Source of the DNA: Gari tellinella
Taxonomy: Eukaryota > Mollusca > Bivalvia > Cardiida > Psammobiidae
Assembly: GCA_922989275.2 (NCBI GenBank)
Contig: OV277874.1
Location: 22,246,154-22,310,153, forward strand
DNA: 64,000 nt
Reading direction: 5' to 3'
Translations under genes and position numbers: made by a program
Notes under the pieces: model-generated
The model's input: the letters and a program-made list of their open reading frames with translations, nothing else
What the model was told of the DNA's origin: nothing
Databases searched by the model: none
In this document: in pieces, positions 21,125-32,239 of the stretch
How positions within the stretch are numbered: the first letter of the stretch is position 1
Layout: each line of letters starts with the position of its first letter

Positions 21125-21260
21125 CTCGTCGATGTTTCAGACAATCTGATCTAACATTCGTCTAGAATAAAAAAGTTATTAAGCTCGCCAAGGCTCTCTT
21201 AATAACATTTTAATTATAGACTTTATTGAGATCAGCTTGTCTTAAAAATCGATTCATGAC
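21125..21260. repeat. Decayed hairpin with CTCGCCAAGGCTC loop
   Basis: GTTATTAAG and CTTAATAAC flank CTCGCCAAGGCTC (about 21175-21210), the same loop as in the palindrome at 26937-27064. Confidence 0.5.
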
Positions 21261-21263
21261 AGA

Positions 21264-21348
21264 TTCTATATATTCCTTTCCAATAATCGCGTTTTCGCTA
21301 AATCTACTGTTTCCGGCGCAAAAAGTTTGGAGCCTGATCAGACGCCAT
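21264..21348 (-). mobile_element. Shell-A left-half remnant
   Basis: ACAGATTCTATATATTCC, then CCAATAATCGCG and TTTGGAGCCTGATCAGACGCC; the element stops at the middle of core alpha. Confidence 0.6.
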
Positions 21349-21489
21349 GACAACATATTATTCAAATAATTTTCTTATAATTGGTACCTGTCAATCACAC
21401 ATGATGGGAGATCAATCTAGCGTCTGCCAAATAGTCGATGGTCTGTATGGGAACTAGCACAACGATGCCCGACAATATGAACGTCCTCT

Positions 21490-21746
21490 TTAACCCATTA
21501 TCCCCTAAAACTTCCAATGGACAATTCTAGTTTGCAATAAAGGCTGGTTCACTTTAGTCTATGTAGGGTTGTTTTTCTTTTAATTAATATTTTACAAAAT
21601 GACAAAACAGTGAATACCCTGATTAGAGGGCTCCTGCAGGAGCCCTCTGATCTGGGACTTCATTGTTTGCATAGGACAAGTGTACTCTTCACGGTGCTCT
21701 TTAGGTAAAAGACGCATATATACGTCACAAGGGCTCAATGAGTTAA
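21490..21746 (-). mobile_element. Shell-G MITE, TTAA-flanked, core-alpha variant
   Basis: TTAACCCATTATCCCC to GGGCTCAATGAGTTAA. Hairpin reads AAACAGTGAA, CCCTGATTAGAGGGCTCC, then its complement. Opposite orientation to 61593-61844. Confidence 0.75.
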
Positions 21747-21795
21747 TCATGGAAAAATATGCAATAACCTACTTTCACAAACTAATGCATTGGTG

Positions 21796-21935
21796 AAGAC
21801 GTTATTCCGTCCCAATAACCGAGTTTTCGCTAAAACTACTGTTTCCAGCGCAAAAAAGTTTGGAACTTGATCAGACGCCGGGTTACCCGACGTCTGATCA
21901 GGCTCCAAAATGTTTGTCACTCAGATAAACACAAG
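21796..21935 (-). mobile_element. Shell-A remnant with complete core alpha
   Basis: TTATTCCGTCCCAATAACCG, then the GATCAGACGCCGGGTTACCC hairpin (two mismatched arm positions); both termini are lost. Confidence 0.6.
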
Positions 21936-22215
21936 ACTTTGCGTACATCTGCATTAACCAAATTGTGAGGGGGAAAAACTAGACTAGTCCAGAATCCCCC
22001 CCCCCCCCCCCTCTGAGTTAGGTTGTTTGAGACGAGTGAAAAACTGGACTAGCCAAGACTTTGCGTACATCTGCATTAATCACATTGTGAGGGGGAAAAG
22101 CTAGACTAGTCCAGAATGTCCCCACCTCCACAGTAGTTAATTTCCTCAACTTCATATAAAATATTCAGTAAGATAGGGGAAAAACGAACTAGCCGAGAAT
22201 TTCCCTGCCATCACT
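21932..22215. repeat. 122-bp tandem repeat, two clear units plus a decayed third
   Basis: CAAGACTTTGCGTACATCTG begins at 21932 and 22054; each unit includes GAGGGGGAAAA and CTAGACTAGTCCAGAAT. A 16-C run (21996-22011) interrupts unit 1. Confidence 0.75.
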
Positions 22216-22317
22216 TCGGTAGTCAAATAATGAGGGAGATATCATTTGATGCAAGTATGATGAAGATTTGCCTAAAAGTATCGCCTTTTAGCACGTTTAC
22301 AAGGTTTTTGTATGAAT

Positions 22318-22552
22318 GTGATATTCTTTCCCAATAAACGCGTTTACGCTAAAACTATTATTTCCAGTGTAAACAGTTTGGAGCCAGATCAGACGCCGGG
22401 TAACCCGGCGTCTGATCAGGCTCCAAACTATTTGCCACCAAGATAAACAAGAATTATCAGAATTGTCAAAAAGTTGTACGTTTCTACGTTTTAGTGTTTT
22501 GCGTTTGCGTACGTTTGCGTTTAAACGGGAAAGAATAACAGATTTTTCACTG
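22318..22552 (-). mobile_element. Shell-A MITE, left terminus decayed
   Basis: Right end TTTTTCACTG with TA following; core alpha with GGGTAACCC centre intact. Confidence 0.8.
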
Positions 22553-23040
22553 TATATAGGGGAGTAATAGTGGAATAATTATTATTTTTCGTTTAAACTG
22601 AACGTAACGGAAAAACAATGCCATTAAATTATTAAATGACTGATTGTTGTAAAGCATAATATACTCATCGACTAGGCTCATTGGGTTAAAGGGGGTGTTG
22701 TTTTCGTAGGTTATATTGCTTATTGCTTGCAATAACCAACTTTCACGAAAACTATCATACAATGGTTCATTTCCGGTGTATAGGGATTTAAACTAAAAAG
22801 GGCATTGGGCAGTAAATTTTTTGATACAAATACCAAACAGATTGGATCCTGATAAGAAACCGCATTAAAACGGTTAAAAAGAAATTCAACTATTAATACA
22901 TGCAACTTTACCTGAAAGTGCACTAGTCAGTTACAGACAGTGCATTTGTAAAGTGTACACTTGTACTATTTATGAGCTCTCTGATAAGGGTCTCCGCTGT
23001 TTGTCATTGTGAAATGTTTTGTTTAAGAAATAATGAATTT

Positions 23041-23188
23041 ATACCAGTGTTTTGTCGTGTCAATAAAACACGGGTAGGAGTTGAGATGCGTAGTAATTTA
23101 ATCAAGAGTCCGAATGCCGATTGATTTAATTACCAGCATTTCAACGACTACCCGTGTGTTTATTGCACGATAAAGCACTGGTATCAAT
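23041..23188. repeat. Palindromic element, about 35-bp arms
   Basis: ATACCAGTGTTTTGTCGTG and AACACGGGTAG pair with CTACCCGTGTGTTTATTGCA and AGCACTGGTAT. Not seen elsewhere in the window. Confidence 0.6.
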
Positions 23189-23493
23189 TTATCATTTTTA
23201 TTTTAACATTTCAATTTAACCAGGTTAACCACAATTTGCACCGATGCAACGGCGCTACATTTCTTTGCGTACGTATTTTAGAAGCCATATGACGTTCCGT
23301 TAGAACTTTAAAGCGCGTGCGTGTTTTATTGAGAATTTAAACACAGATATAAGCATCCTTTGTTTATATAGTGACGTACGCGAAATGTGTTAGAATAAAC
23401 GATAAATAGATATATAAAAATGGGTCTACGGTTAATTGACAATTTATTTGAAAACGTCTGAGAGGCTTTCGTAAAACACACAATCGGTCCTAC

Positions 23494-23808
23494 AGTGTGG
23501 AGAATCTGTTATTCTTTCCCAATAAACGCGTTTACGCTAAAACTATTATTTGCAGTGCAAACAGTTAGGAGAATCTGTTATTCTTTCCCGTTTAAACGCA
23601 AACGTACGCAAACGCAAAGCGCTAAAACGTAGAAAAGAACAACTTTTGGACAATTCTGATATTTCATGTTTATCTTGGTGGCAAACAGTTTGGAGCCTGA
23701 TCAGACGCCGGGTTACCCGGCGTCTGATCTGGCACCAAACTGTTTGCACTGCAAATAATAGTTTTAGCGCAACGCCTTTATTGGGAAAGAATAACAGATT
23801 CTCCACTG
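23494..23808 (+). mobile_element. Composite shell-A: half copy fused to a full copy
   Basis: A left half in minus orientation (CAGTGTGGAGAATC to GTGCAAACAGTTAGGAG) is joined at about 23570 to a plus-orientation copy that ends at 23808 with TA following. Confidence 0.8.
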
Positions 23809-23880
23809 TACATAAACTCTTCCATTATCATTATGACACCAGAACCGATGATATATTATAAGAATCCACACTTTAGTGTT

Positions 23881-23992
23881 CATGTAGGATAGGAATTTCT
23901 CCCCCGAGGGTCAGAAAATTCATACAGGGCGAGGCTTGCCGAATCCCTGCTTGAAATTTCTGACCCGAGGAGGAGAAATTCCTATCCTACAT
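23881..23992. repeat. 112-bp palindrome
   Basis: ATGTAGGATAGGAATTTCTC at one end, complement at the other, inner arms GAGGGTCAGAAA and TTTCTGACCC; loop includes GGGCGAGGCTTGCC. Confidence 0.7.
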
Positions 23993-24492
23993 CAATAAAA
24001 CAAATGGTTGTTTTTTCTCCCATTTAGATAATTAAACATGATACAAACAAGTTGGCTTCTTTAAAAAAGAAGCCAGGGAAGCCGAGCAATTTTAATGAAG
24101 TGACATGTATATATGGTAGGAAACAAAACTATGTAGGGTTGGGGAAAAGAGTAATATAGGTGAAAGGTATACTTGAGATATTTGAGAAGATGTTTTATGT
24201 AAAATGAACCTCACTATACATAGCGACCAGTAAATTGCGTTAACGTCAATTCTCGTATTCTCGGGGTTTTTCATAATCTCGTGCCTAACAAAATCAGACG
24301 AAATAAGCATTCCTGACATCCAGAATATATCAACTTTTTTCCTCAGATAAATTTCTGTTGGGAAATGTTGCATGGACCCATTAATTATCAATTGGATTTA
24401 AAGACTTTTCCTCAGACCATTGAGGGACTCCCCCCACATTGTCTCGATAGTGTGAGAATTTAACTGTAAAAGCATGCATCACAACCAGTTTA

Positions 24493-24746
24493 CAGGGCTG
24501 CCATAAGTTGACATGAAAAATCCTAAGATTTCCAAATTTGCATTTTTCAAATGCGAATTTACGAATCGAACCTTTACCCCATAGCCTTTTCTTGTTTTGT
24601 TGACATGCGACTACTTAAAGCAGGCTGTAAGTAAAGCAGAATGCGACTTATGGCGCATTCTGCTTTACTTTCAGCCTGCTTTAAGCTACCATGAACTCGA
24701 AAAAAATCCGGAGATTTAGGAAAAATCCGGAGAAATGGCAGCCCTG
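24493..24746 (-). mobile_element. Shell-E MITE with core beta, 6-bp target duplication
   Basis: Ends CAGGGCTGCCATAAGTTG and AATGGCAGCCCTG. Direct repeat AGTTTA at 24487-24492 and 24747-24752. Subterminal TCCTAAGATTTCC and ATCCGGAGATTTAGGA. Inside is AAAGCAGGCTG, the beta hairpin and TTACCCCATAGCC, the tip of shell D. Confidence 0.85.
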
Positions 24747-24989
24747 AGTTTATCTGGTGAAGCCCAGATTATACTCATGCTCTAGTGATTTCCAATGGTT
24801 ATTTCTGACCAAACTATCAAATATAAAGACCGGGTCTCACATGAGAAGCTCTAATGGTTCTTTGCTACCTAGATGTCCACAAGACCCATGCTTTTTGCAG
24901 GGAAATTGTCTGACAAGGCCTAATGATCAAAAGGTCACCAGGAGATGTCTTTAAATTCTCTATTTTCAAAATTTCACATGTAAAACCTG

Positions 24990-25690
24990 CTGCACATTGT
25001 CGTTTATTTAATACATGTGCATAGTTAAAATCTCAGTAAACATACTGATTTAGATTATTCAGGGTTGTGTATTCAAATGTAGAAATGACCTAGATAAAAT
25101 TGTATTATTATTACCGGTATTTTTATTAATATTATACTTTATTCAGAGTTTCTACTGACTTTTAAGCCACAAAGAAGAATTCTTAATAACAATGTATGTG
25201 CTTTATATATATACTAAGGCTTAGCCCCGCGAGAATAGGAGACACCAGTATAACTGTTGTTTTAGACAGTTCGTTGTTTAACACAATGCTGTTTATAAGA
25301 CAAGATGAGTAAACAGAGAACTCCAGTCAAAGGTTTCAATTTTACTTTCACCTTGCTTGAAGCTGCCTACTATCATTCATACAATCAATTAGCGTATGTT
25401 TAGTAGTTGTAAGCGACTTTTACGGCCGTCACACAAGCATTCAACATCTTATGTAGTGAAGGTATGAGTTTTATTTCTTATTGAAGTGATAAGATCCGAT
25501 ACGGGTTTTAATCCTAACTACAATATTTGATTTTCGTAAAAAATGGTTGCTGCGGAAATTTATGCAACCTAGTTTAAGGCATGCGCAGACAATACATTTT
25601 GGACCGGTTGTACAATAGTGCGCCAATTATTTTCACCGTTTCGCAATAAGTAAAAGTTCCTTCCAAGAAAATGGCTACATTCAACCTAAA
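24990..25690. other. No gene or recognised repeat seen
   Basis: AT-rich sequence without long frames or inverted structure of note. Confidence 0.4.
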
Positions 25691-25697
25691 CACTGAG

Positions 25698-25741
25698 GAA
25701 GCCCCCCTGAGGGGGGGGGGGGGGGGGGGGGGGGGGGCTTC
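25698..25741. repeat. Poly-G tract (27 G) inside a GGAAGCCCCCC/GGGGGGCTTCC fold
   Basis: G run at 25711-25737; the flanks can pair with the G run. Length may be unreliable because of sequencing slippage. Confidence 0.7.
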
Positions 25742-26041
25742 CAATAACGAAATAATTGCAGTTTGTGTGCACATTTTTTCGCCATAACATGACGTTGCTT
25801 ATAGAAAAGTCATCAGAAATGACGTCATTTAGTTACCCACGGCATGCAGCGCTTGTGGTTTGTCTAGGCAAAAAAATGACATCACGTTATATGGAGGATA
25901 GAGTTAGTTATAACCAATGGGGCAAATCCCTACCCCACACTGGCGAAACTGGGAGACTATATTTTACTTAAATATTTCTTCAGTTTTTATTTCTGAAATT
26001 TGAAATTGTGTTTGCGATTTAAGAAACATTGATACATGTTC

Positions 26042-26110
26042 TAGTGTCAAGCTGTTTGGATTTTGATAAGACGCCGCTTCACGACAGGTCTGATCAGGGA
26101 CAAAACAGTT
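26042..26110. repeat. Isolated decayed core-alpha hairpin
   Basis: CAAGCTGTTTGGATTTTGAT, AGACGCCGC, then GGTCTGATCAGGGACAAAAC. No MITE termini found. Confidence 0.5.
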
Positions 26111-26151
26111 CACGAATGTTAGTGTTGTCGGGTTTGTTTTAAAGAGGTCCA

Positions 26152-26377
26152 GGGACCTGTTTCAGAAAACATCGTTCGAAAAATATAGTAGTACGTCAGA
26201 TTATAGAAGTCTCAATTATTATTTATTTCTATATCTTATCCTGCCTTGTGACATCTCTTTGGAATTGTCTTGAAAAGACGATTCCAAAGAGATGTCACAA
26301 GACGGGATTAGATAGAGAAATCAGATATTAAATGTATTTAAAGGTTTTGACTTACGAAGCTTCAGGAAACGGGTCCC
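26152..26377. mobile_element. Shell-H MITE with core gamma
   Basis: GGGACCTGTTTCAGAAAAC to TTCAGGAAACGGGTCCC; core CTCTTTGGAATTGTCTTGAA paired with AAGACGATTCCAAAGAG, next to TTGTGACAT/ATGTCACAAG arms. Confidence 0.8.
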
Positions 26378-26462
26378 AGATGACCAATGAATCACTTTGG
26401 TGTTATGATTGAATTGTAAACTGCGACTGAGGAAGTGTCACATCATAGCTTGATTTATCGTA

Positions 26463-26680
26463 CAGGAAAGAAGACGTTATTCTTTCCCATTTTACATGTA
26501 ATGCAAAAGAAACGCAAACACATCGCAAAACACATTTTCGACAATTCTTACTATTCATGTTGGTCTGATTGACAAACAGTTTGGAACTTGACCAGACACA
26601 TGGTCATCCGGCGTCTGACCTGGCGCTTAGCTGTTTGCAGTGGAAATAATAGCTTTAATGTAAACACGTTTATCACATAA
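26463..26680 (+). mobile_element. Shell-A MITE, strongly decayed
   Basis: ACGTTATTCTTTCCCATTTT, AGTTTGGAACTTGACCAGAC, GGCGTCTGACC and AATAATAGCTTTAATG survive; ends diverged. Confidence 0.6.
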
Positions 26681-26936
26681 TTTGCGATCAGGGAGTTGCA
26701 TAAAGCGATTGTATAAATATCGTAATCCACTAGTGGAATATCGTTTTTGGGCTCCGGCCAAACTTGTTCGTCCACAAGCGCTGCATGTAGCGTACGCCAG
26801 ATGACGTCATTTACTATGACATTAACGTAAACAACGTAACGTTTTGGCGGAAATTCTATATAGCGGAGGGTCTACAAACTACGGCTTCAATTCATTTTAT
26901 AGGTGCTTAAACATGTTATGTGATATATAGAATCTC

Positions 26937-27064
26937 ACATTCGTGCTCGTTATTTATCATTTTAATAATCTCGTTGACTAAAATGACTATGACGCTCGCC
27001 AAGGCTCGCGTCATATATTATTTTAGTCAACCCGTTTACTATAAATGATGAAAATGAGCACTCA
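26937..27064. repeat. 128-bp palindrome with CTCGCCAAGGCTCG loop
   Basis: Arms AATCTCACATTCGTGCTCGT, TTTATCATTTTAAT and GTTGACTAAAAT pair with ATTTTAGTCAAC, AAATGATGAAA and TGAGCACTCAT. Fragments of the same family occur near 21180 and 31447. Confidence 0.65.
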
Positions 27065-27107
27065 TACAAGATCCTTTATTTATTGGGACAGAATGACGTC
27101 TTTTCCA

Positions 27108-27447
27108 TTGTTATAACTACAACCACATCCATTGGGAGATAACGATTGTGTGTGTTGTTCGGAGGGAGTTGTTAGAATGAGACTGTTGACTTACATTTGC
27201 AAACAGCTTGAATCAAGATCAGACGCCGCGTAACGCGACGTCTAATCTAGATTCAAACTGTTTGTCACTCGTCATTGTAATTTTCTTTCATAATGTCCAT
27301 TATGTTAGAACAACAACAGACGACAATTTTAAGCAGACGATATTGCAGCAGTCAAAACATTAGACATTATTGTCTTAAGAACAGCGGCAAGTGTTGTTGT
27401 AAGGAGGGGGTCGTTGTTTGGAGGGCCGATGTAGGGAGGGATCACTA
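27108..27447 (+). mobile_element. Shell-C MITE, ends decayed
   Basis: Contains GTTGTTCGGAGGGAGTTGTT, TTGCAAACAGCTTGAAT, core alpha with GACGCCGCGTAACGCG, GCAGACGATATTGCAGCAG, and ends GTAGGGAGGGATCACT. Confidence 0.75.
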
Positions 27448-27448
27448 T

Positions 27449-28170
27449 TTAAATAATTCGTCAACAGTTTCATAAGCATGTTATTATCTGTCTCTGATTG
27501 GATAACAATTGCGTTTAGTTTCATTAAACCGGGAACCAGAGTGACGTGTCCATCAATGTACATGTAATTTATCTTGGTTCCCCGCAAATTATCTCGGTGT
27601 CAGACATCTGTTTTCTGTCTCAAGGAAAATTAGTCCAATTACCCACGGACCAAAAGAACCAACTAACCAATAACATTGACCTACCAAGTGACACACTACT
27701 AATAAAGAAGACAGTTGATTCTACGGTGAATGTTTTCGCTCAAAATTTACTTTGTTAGCTAACTTGATTTACCAAACAAATCCATCTCATTTTCTCCTAC
27801 AGACGCTAAAACAGTTGTTTCTAGGACTGTCTATTGGATTGCTCTAGATAATAACAATAGTTAGGGAAAGTTATAAAACCTTATCACCGAAGACTATCGA
27901 TAGTTGTATTCACTAGTTTAATACTATCACGATAGTTTATAACGCATTATAGAAACTGAGCTATATGTTTTCTCTATCCTGGCAAATGGAAGCTTAAAGC
28001 ATGATTATAAAGGGAACAAAATCAAACATGCCGTCTGAAAATTCTAATACAACATACAACATTCAATTAAGTGTGATTGGGTATTTGAGGGTTTGGCGGG
28101 TAACCAAGTGTCTGATCAGGCTTCGAACTATCTGCTAAGGTATTAATAGATTTAGAGTGGAAGCGTTTAA
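27449..28170. other. No gene seen
   Basis: Non-coding; holds only short motifs such as ACTATCGATAGT (27892) and a lone CAAGTGTCTGATCAGGCTTC (28103), the right half of a core alpha. Confidence 0.4.
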
Positions 28171-28199
28171 TGGAAATAAATAACGCATCCCATTTACGT

Positions 28200-28339
28200 T
28201 AGTCTGACTCGTACGCTGCGTCTGGTCTTGATTCAGCTGTTTGCTAATGTAAGTCAATTTCCCTCCCTATAACACTATCTTAACAACACACACACAATGT
28301 TTGCCTCCCATTCGGCGTTGTTGTAGAGAGGGAGCACGG
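28200..28339 (-). mobile_element. Shell-C MITE, half copy
   Basis: Starts inside core alpha (GCTGCGTCTGGTCTTGATTC) and runs to the right terminus TTGTAGAGAGGGAGCACGG. Confidence 0.7.
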
Positions 28340-28624
28340 TTCATGATAATATCAATACAAAGACAATATCTCTTTTTTCAAGTAAATTTCTTAGAACTTT
28401 AAATTGTAGAGTTCCTTTGAAATAACAATAACAACAAACTTCAAAGTCGTTTCTAAAACCGCCGAATTTTACTATCGCCAAGGGGGCTTTCAAATGATTT
28501 GATCTAACTATTGTATTTTCCGGATCCTACCGTTAATTCTCGGTTTATTGTAGGTTTTATCGATTCGCAATAACCGCGTAAATTACGTTGGATCCCGTTT
28601 ACTGCCAATCGAAATCTGACTGGT

Positions 28625-28872
28625 ACAGTAGAAAAAGACGTTATTCGTTCCCATGTAATGAAATAAAACGCAAATCAAATGCATTAAACTGAAGAAACTG
28701 ACATTGTTTTGACAGTAATGAAGGTTTAATGTGGTTTGAATGGCCAATATTTTTAAGCTTTATCAGACGCAGGGTTACCGGCGTCTGATCCGGCTCCAAA
28801 CTGTTTGCAATGGACGTACTGATTTTGACATAAATACGTTTATTGGGAAAGAATAAGGTATTCCGCACGGTA
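28625..28872 (+). mobile_element. Shell-A MITE, decayed
   Basis: ACAGTAGAAAAAGACGTTATTC at the left; AATACGTTTATTGGGAAAGA and GGTATTCCGCACGG at the right; core alpha arms GCTTTATCAGACGC and GGCGTCTGATCCGGC. Confidence 0.7.
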
Positions 28873-29106
28873 TGCCACTGGTGAAATACAACATTTCTAA
28901 AATAGCGTTATGCCACTCCCAGGCCTCTGTTAGCATACATTGTCTTTTATGAGCTATTACTGATAATGGGGGTCATTATGTTTTACTTCTGAAGAAACTC
29001 AAACTGATATCAAAACAGATTCAAACACTTTAACTGTTGCCTGAGAACTTATTCTAAAGTACAAATGTACATATGGGGAAATATTTGTGTTTTTTAAATT
29101 ACAGAC

Positions 29107-29265
29107 GCGTCCATACTAAAAACATATGGCATATGCAAACAATTTGGAGCCTAAACAGACGCCGTGTTACCCGGTGCTTGACCAGGCTCCCAGCTGTTTC
29201 ACATGTACCGTGCAGAATATCTTATTTTTTCCAAAATAAATGTGTTTATGCCAAAATCATAATGA
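29107..29265. mobile_element. Shell-A remnant
   Basis: GCAAACAATTTGGAGCC, AGACGCCGTGTTACCCGG, AGGCTCCCAGCTGTTT, then ATAAATGTGTTTATGCC; termini lost. Confidence 0.55.
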
Positions 29266-29284
29266 CCATTGCAAACGGTTGTTA

Positions 29285-29530
29285 CAGTGGAGAATCTGTT
29301 ATTCTTTCCCGTTTAAACGCAAACGTACGCAAACGCAAAGCACTAAAACGTAGAAAAGAACAACTTTTGGACAATTCTGATAATTCTTCTTTATCTTGGT
29401 GGCAAACAGTAAGGAGCCTGATCAGACGCCGGGTTACTCGGCGTCTGATCTGGCTCCAAACTGTTTGCACTGCAAATAATAGTTTTAGCGTAAACGCGTT
29501 TATTGGGAAAGAATAACACATTCTCCACTG
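29285..29530 (+). mobile_element. Shell-A MITE, well formed
   Basis: 246 bp with TA on both sides. One T-to-C change in the centre (GGGTTACTC) leaves the core slightly mispaired. Confidence 0.9.
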
Positions 29531-29713
29531 TAGGAGGGCCCTTTAAGGAAGGTAGGACTGTAACAAGGGTTTGGGCCGTTCCTACATGAACATGGTCGTC
29601 CACAAGCTCTGTATGAAGGGGGACATTGATGGCCGCCATTTGCAAAGACGTCACCTTATACCATGTCACTTTTTTTGGTGTGGTGTGTGTGTGTGGGGGG
29701 GGGGGAATTATTG

Positions 29714-29930
29714 CGGATGGGCATAACGCTGCGTCTGATCAGGATTTAAACATTTTTTCACTTATTTTTTCTGTCAAAATGACCATTATGTGACTTAACA
29801 GCAAACAAAGCAGCAAAACAGCAGACGATAATTTTAAGCAGACGATGTTGCAGCCGCGAAAAGGTTTGTCTTGTTTGAAGAACAGTGGCAAGCGTTGTTG
29901 AAAGGAGGGAATCGTTGCAGGGAGGGAAAA
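29714..29930 (+). mobile_element. Shell-C MITE, 5' half lost
   Basis: From GCTGCGTCTGATCAGG through CAGACGATAATTTTAAGCAG and GCAAGCGTTGTTGAAAGGAG to GCAGGGAGGGAAAACG. Confidence 0.65.
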
Positions 29931-29989
29931 CGTTTTTCTATCTCAATTAATGCATAATATGCTAAAATTGCAAAAAGCTTGAAGCCATA

Positions 29990-30214
29990 CAGAGGAAAAA
30001 CGTTATTCTTTCCCGTTTAAACGCAAACGAAACGCAAACGCAATGCACTAAAATGTAGAAAATAACAACTTATTGACAACTTCGACTATTGGGAGTGGCA
30101 AACAGTTTGGAGCCAGATCAGGCGCCGGGTAACCCGGTGTCTGATCTGGCTCTAAACTGTTTGTACAGGAAATAATAGTTGAAAGATAGTGAAAGAAAAA
30201 CGTCTTCTCCACTG
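29990..30214 (+). mobile_element. Shell-A MITE, diverged subfamily
   Basis: TA|CAGAGGAAAAACGTTATTC to CGTCTTCTCCACTG|TA. Arm GTTTAAACGCAAACGAAACG has GAAA in place of GTAC. Confidence 0.8.
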
Positions 30215-30264
30215 TATTAGACGTCGGGTAATTCTGCGTCTGATCAAAGGCCTAACCTGTGTGC

Positions 30265-30391
30265 ATCTCTGATCTGGGTTCAAACAGTTTGTAAACGTAT
30301 AAAGGTACTACTACTCCCTCCCTCTGGCAACTCCCTTCGACAACACCCACATTCTGTGTCTCTCATTGGGTGTTGTAGAGAGGGGCACTGT
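30265..30391 (-). mobile_element. Shell-C MITE, short 3' remnant
   Basis: GATCTGGGTTCAAACAGTTT to GGGTGTTGTAGAGAGGGGCACTG. Confidence 0.65.
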
Positions 30392-30425
30392 TTTCTCCAC
30401 TTTAAGATGTGCATCAGCAGAGGTA

Positions 30426-30671
30426 CAGTGGAGAATCTGTTATTCTTTCCCAATAAACGCGTTTACGCTAAAACTATTATTTGCAGTGCAAACAGTTTGG
30501 AGCCAGATCAGACGCCGGGTAACCCGGCGTCTGATCAGGCTCCAAACTGTTTGCCACCAAGATAAACATGAAATATCAGAATTGTCCAAAAGTTGTTCTT
30601 TTCTACGTTTTAGTGCTTTGCGTTTGCGTACGTTTGCCTTTAAACGGGAAAGAATAACAGATTCTCCACTG
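30426..30671 (-). mobile_element. Shell-A MITE, well formed
   Basis: 246 bp, TA both sides, core with GGGTAACCC. Left arm CCCAATAAACGCGTTTACG. Confidence 0.92.
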
Positions 30672-30895
30672 TATTGAGCGGCATGTGATGAAGAAAAACT
30701 GCTAAATGAATAGCGATCAATCAAATATCGCATAGCATTTGCCAGTCCTAAATTAGGAATAACTGATTACGTTTTGTCTGAGAATAGAAGTCTGCAAAAT
30801 ATATTTGAGAAGCACCAATCAGTATTTAACGGGAGCCTTAGCCATTCAGTCACTTGCTATTCAAATGCAAGTGTTAATGTTGTGAAAGAAACATA

Positions 30896-31141
30896 CAGTG
30901 GAGAATCTGTTATTCTTTCCCAATAAACGCGTTTACGCTAAAACTATTATTTCCTTGGCAAACAGTTTGGAGCCAGATCAGACGCCGGGTTACCCGGCGT
31001 CTGATCTGGCTCCAAACTGTTTGCCACCAAGATAAACAAGAATGATCAGAATTGCCCAAAAGTTGTTCTTTTCTACGTTTTAGTGCTTTCCGTTTGCGTA
31101 CGTTTGCGTTTAAACGGGAAAGGATAACAGATTCCCCACTG
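30896..31141 (-). mobile_element. Shell-A MITE, well formed, inverted core
   Basis: 246 bp, TA both sides. Although the arms are in minus order the core reads GGGTTACCC with a symmetric GGAGCCAGATCAGA/TCTGATCTGGCTCC, so the core is nearly perfectly self-complementary in this copy. Confidence 0.92.
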
Positions 31142-31148
31142 TAGTTGT

Positions 31149-31399
31149 TTAACCCTTTACATGATAGCCTATTTCTAGTATTGAAGATAGGTGATTACTT
31201 AAAGCAGGTTGAAAGTAAAGCAGAATGCGCCTTAGGCGCATTCTGCTTTACTTTCAGCCCGCTTTAAGCTTTCATGTGCTAGAATATAGAAATTATTGCC
31301 TATACTATATATTCATGACTGATTATATTGGAACTACTTTCTTCAGCGGAGGAATAAATCATATGCGCCAAAAGGCGCTTCTATTGGGGAAAGGGTTAA
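31149..31399 (+). mobile_element. Shell-D MITE, TTAA-flanked, core beta
   Basis: TTAACCCTTTACATGATAGC to TTGGGGAAAGGGTTAA. Perfect inner hairpin AAGTAAAGCAGAATGCGCC/GGCGCATTCTGCTTTACTT. A second, smaller ATGCGCC/GGCGC hairpin lies near 31362. Confidence 0.8.
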
Positions 31400-31446
31400 A
31401 TCCGGGGGGCGGGGATGGGGGAGTCAAAACAACGCATTTAGGATGC

Positions 31447-31515
31447 ATAGTGCCAAGGCTCGCGTCATATTATTTCAGAAGACTCGTTTATTTAAAGTGA
31501 CAAATAATGACAACC
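31447..31515. repeat. Fragment of the CTCGCCAAGGCTCG palindrome family
   Basis: TGCCAAGGCTCGCGTCATAT and GACTCGTTTATTTAAAGTGAC match the right half of 26937-27064. Confidence 0.5.
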
Positions 31516-31610
31516 CATATAAGATTCTGCGAGTATCAACAAAACGCAGCGTAATGCGCTAAATGTCGATAAAAGTAAATACAGATACTGTTGAACCTTA
31601 TTCTTCATCT

Positions 31611-31856
31611 GGGACCCGTTTAATAAAATGTATTAGTAAGACAAATGTTGTCGTCAGTCAGATTTTTGAATTTTTGATTATTTATTTGTTCTCCATCTTA
31701 TACTATCTTGTGACATCTCTTTGGAATTGTCTTTAAAATAATATTCCAAAGAGGGGAAACAAAAGAAGATTAGATAGAGAAATTTGAAATTAAAAGTATT
31801 TTAAAATTTTGAGTAACGACCGTTTTTGTCGTACGAAGTTTTATGAAACGGGCCCC
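31611..31856. mobile_element. Shell-H MITE, core gamma partly lost
   Basis: GGGACCCGTTTAATAAAATG to GAAGTTTTATGAAACGGGCCCC; CTCTTTGGAATTGTCTTTAA faces a damaged ATATTCCAAAGAGG. Confidence 0.8.
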
Positions 31857-31933
31857 TGAATGCCAAATTATTTAGAGCCTCATCGATCGCCGACTACTCG
31901 GCGTCTGATCTGGCTCTTAACTGTTTGCATTTG

Positions 31934-32233
31934 CACTACAATGATCCCTTCCAACAACGACTCCCTCCATACACCGAGCTACGGTGCAGTTCCCTAAAAC
32001 GGACAGTTATGTCTAACGCTTTACTGCTACAATAGTGTTTGCTTAAATTTGTCGTCTGCTGATTTTTCTCAAGTGACATAATGAAAACACTTAATGACCA
32101 GTGACAAACAGCGGCGTCTGATCTGGATTTAAGCTGTTTGCAAATGTAGCCAATTTCCCTCCCTATAACGACTCCCTCCGAAAAACGCACATTGTTTTTG
32201 TCTCCTATTTTGTCTCCCATTGTAGAGAGCTGT
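31934..32233 (-). mobile_element. Shell-C MITE, half of core lost
   Basis: CTACAATGATCCCTTCCAAC to CCCATTGTAGAGAGCTG; core reduced to AAACAGCGGCGTCTGATCTG. Confidence 0.7.
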
Positions 32234-32239
32234 ATTTGT

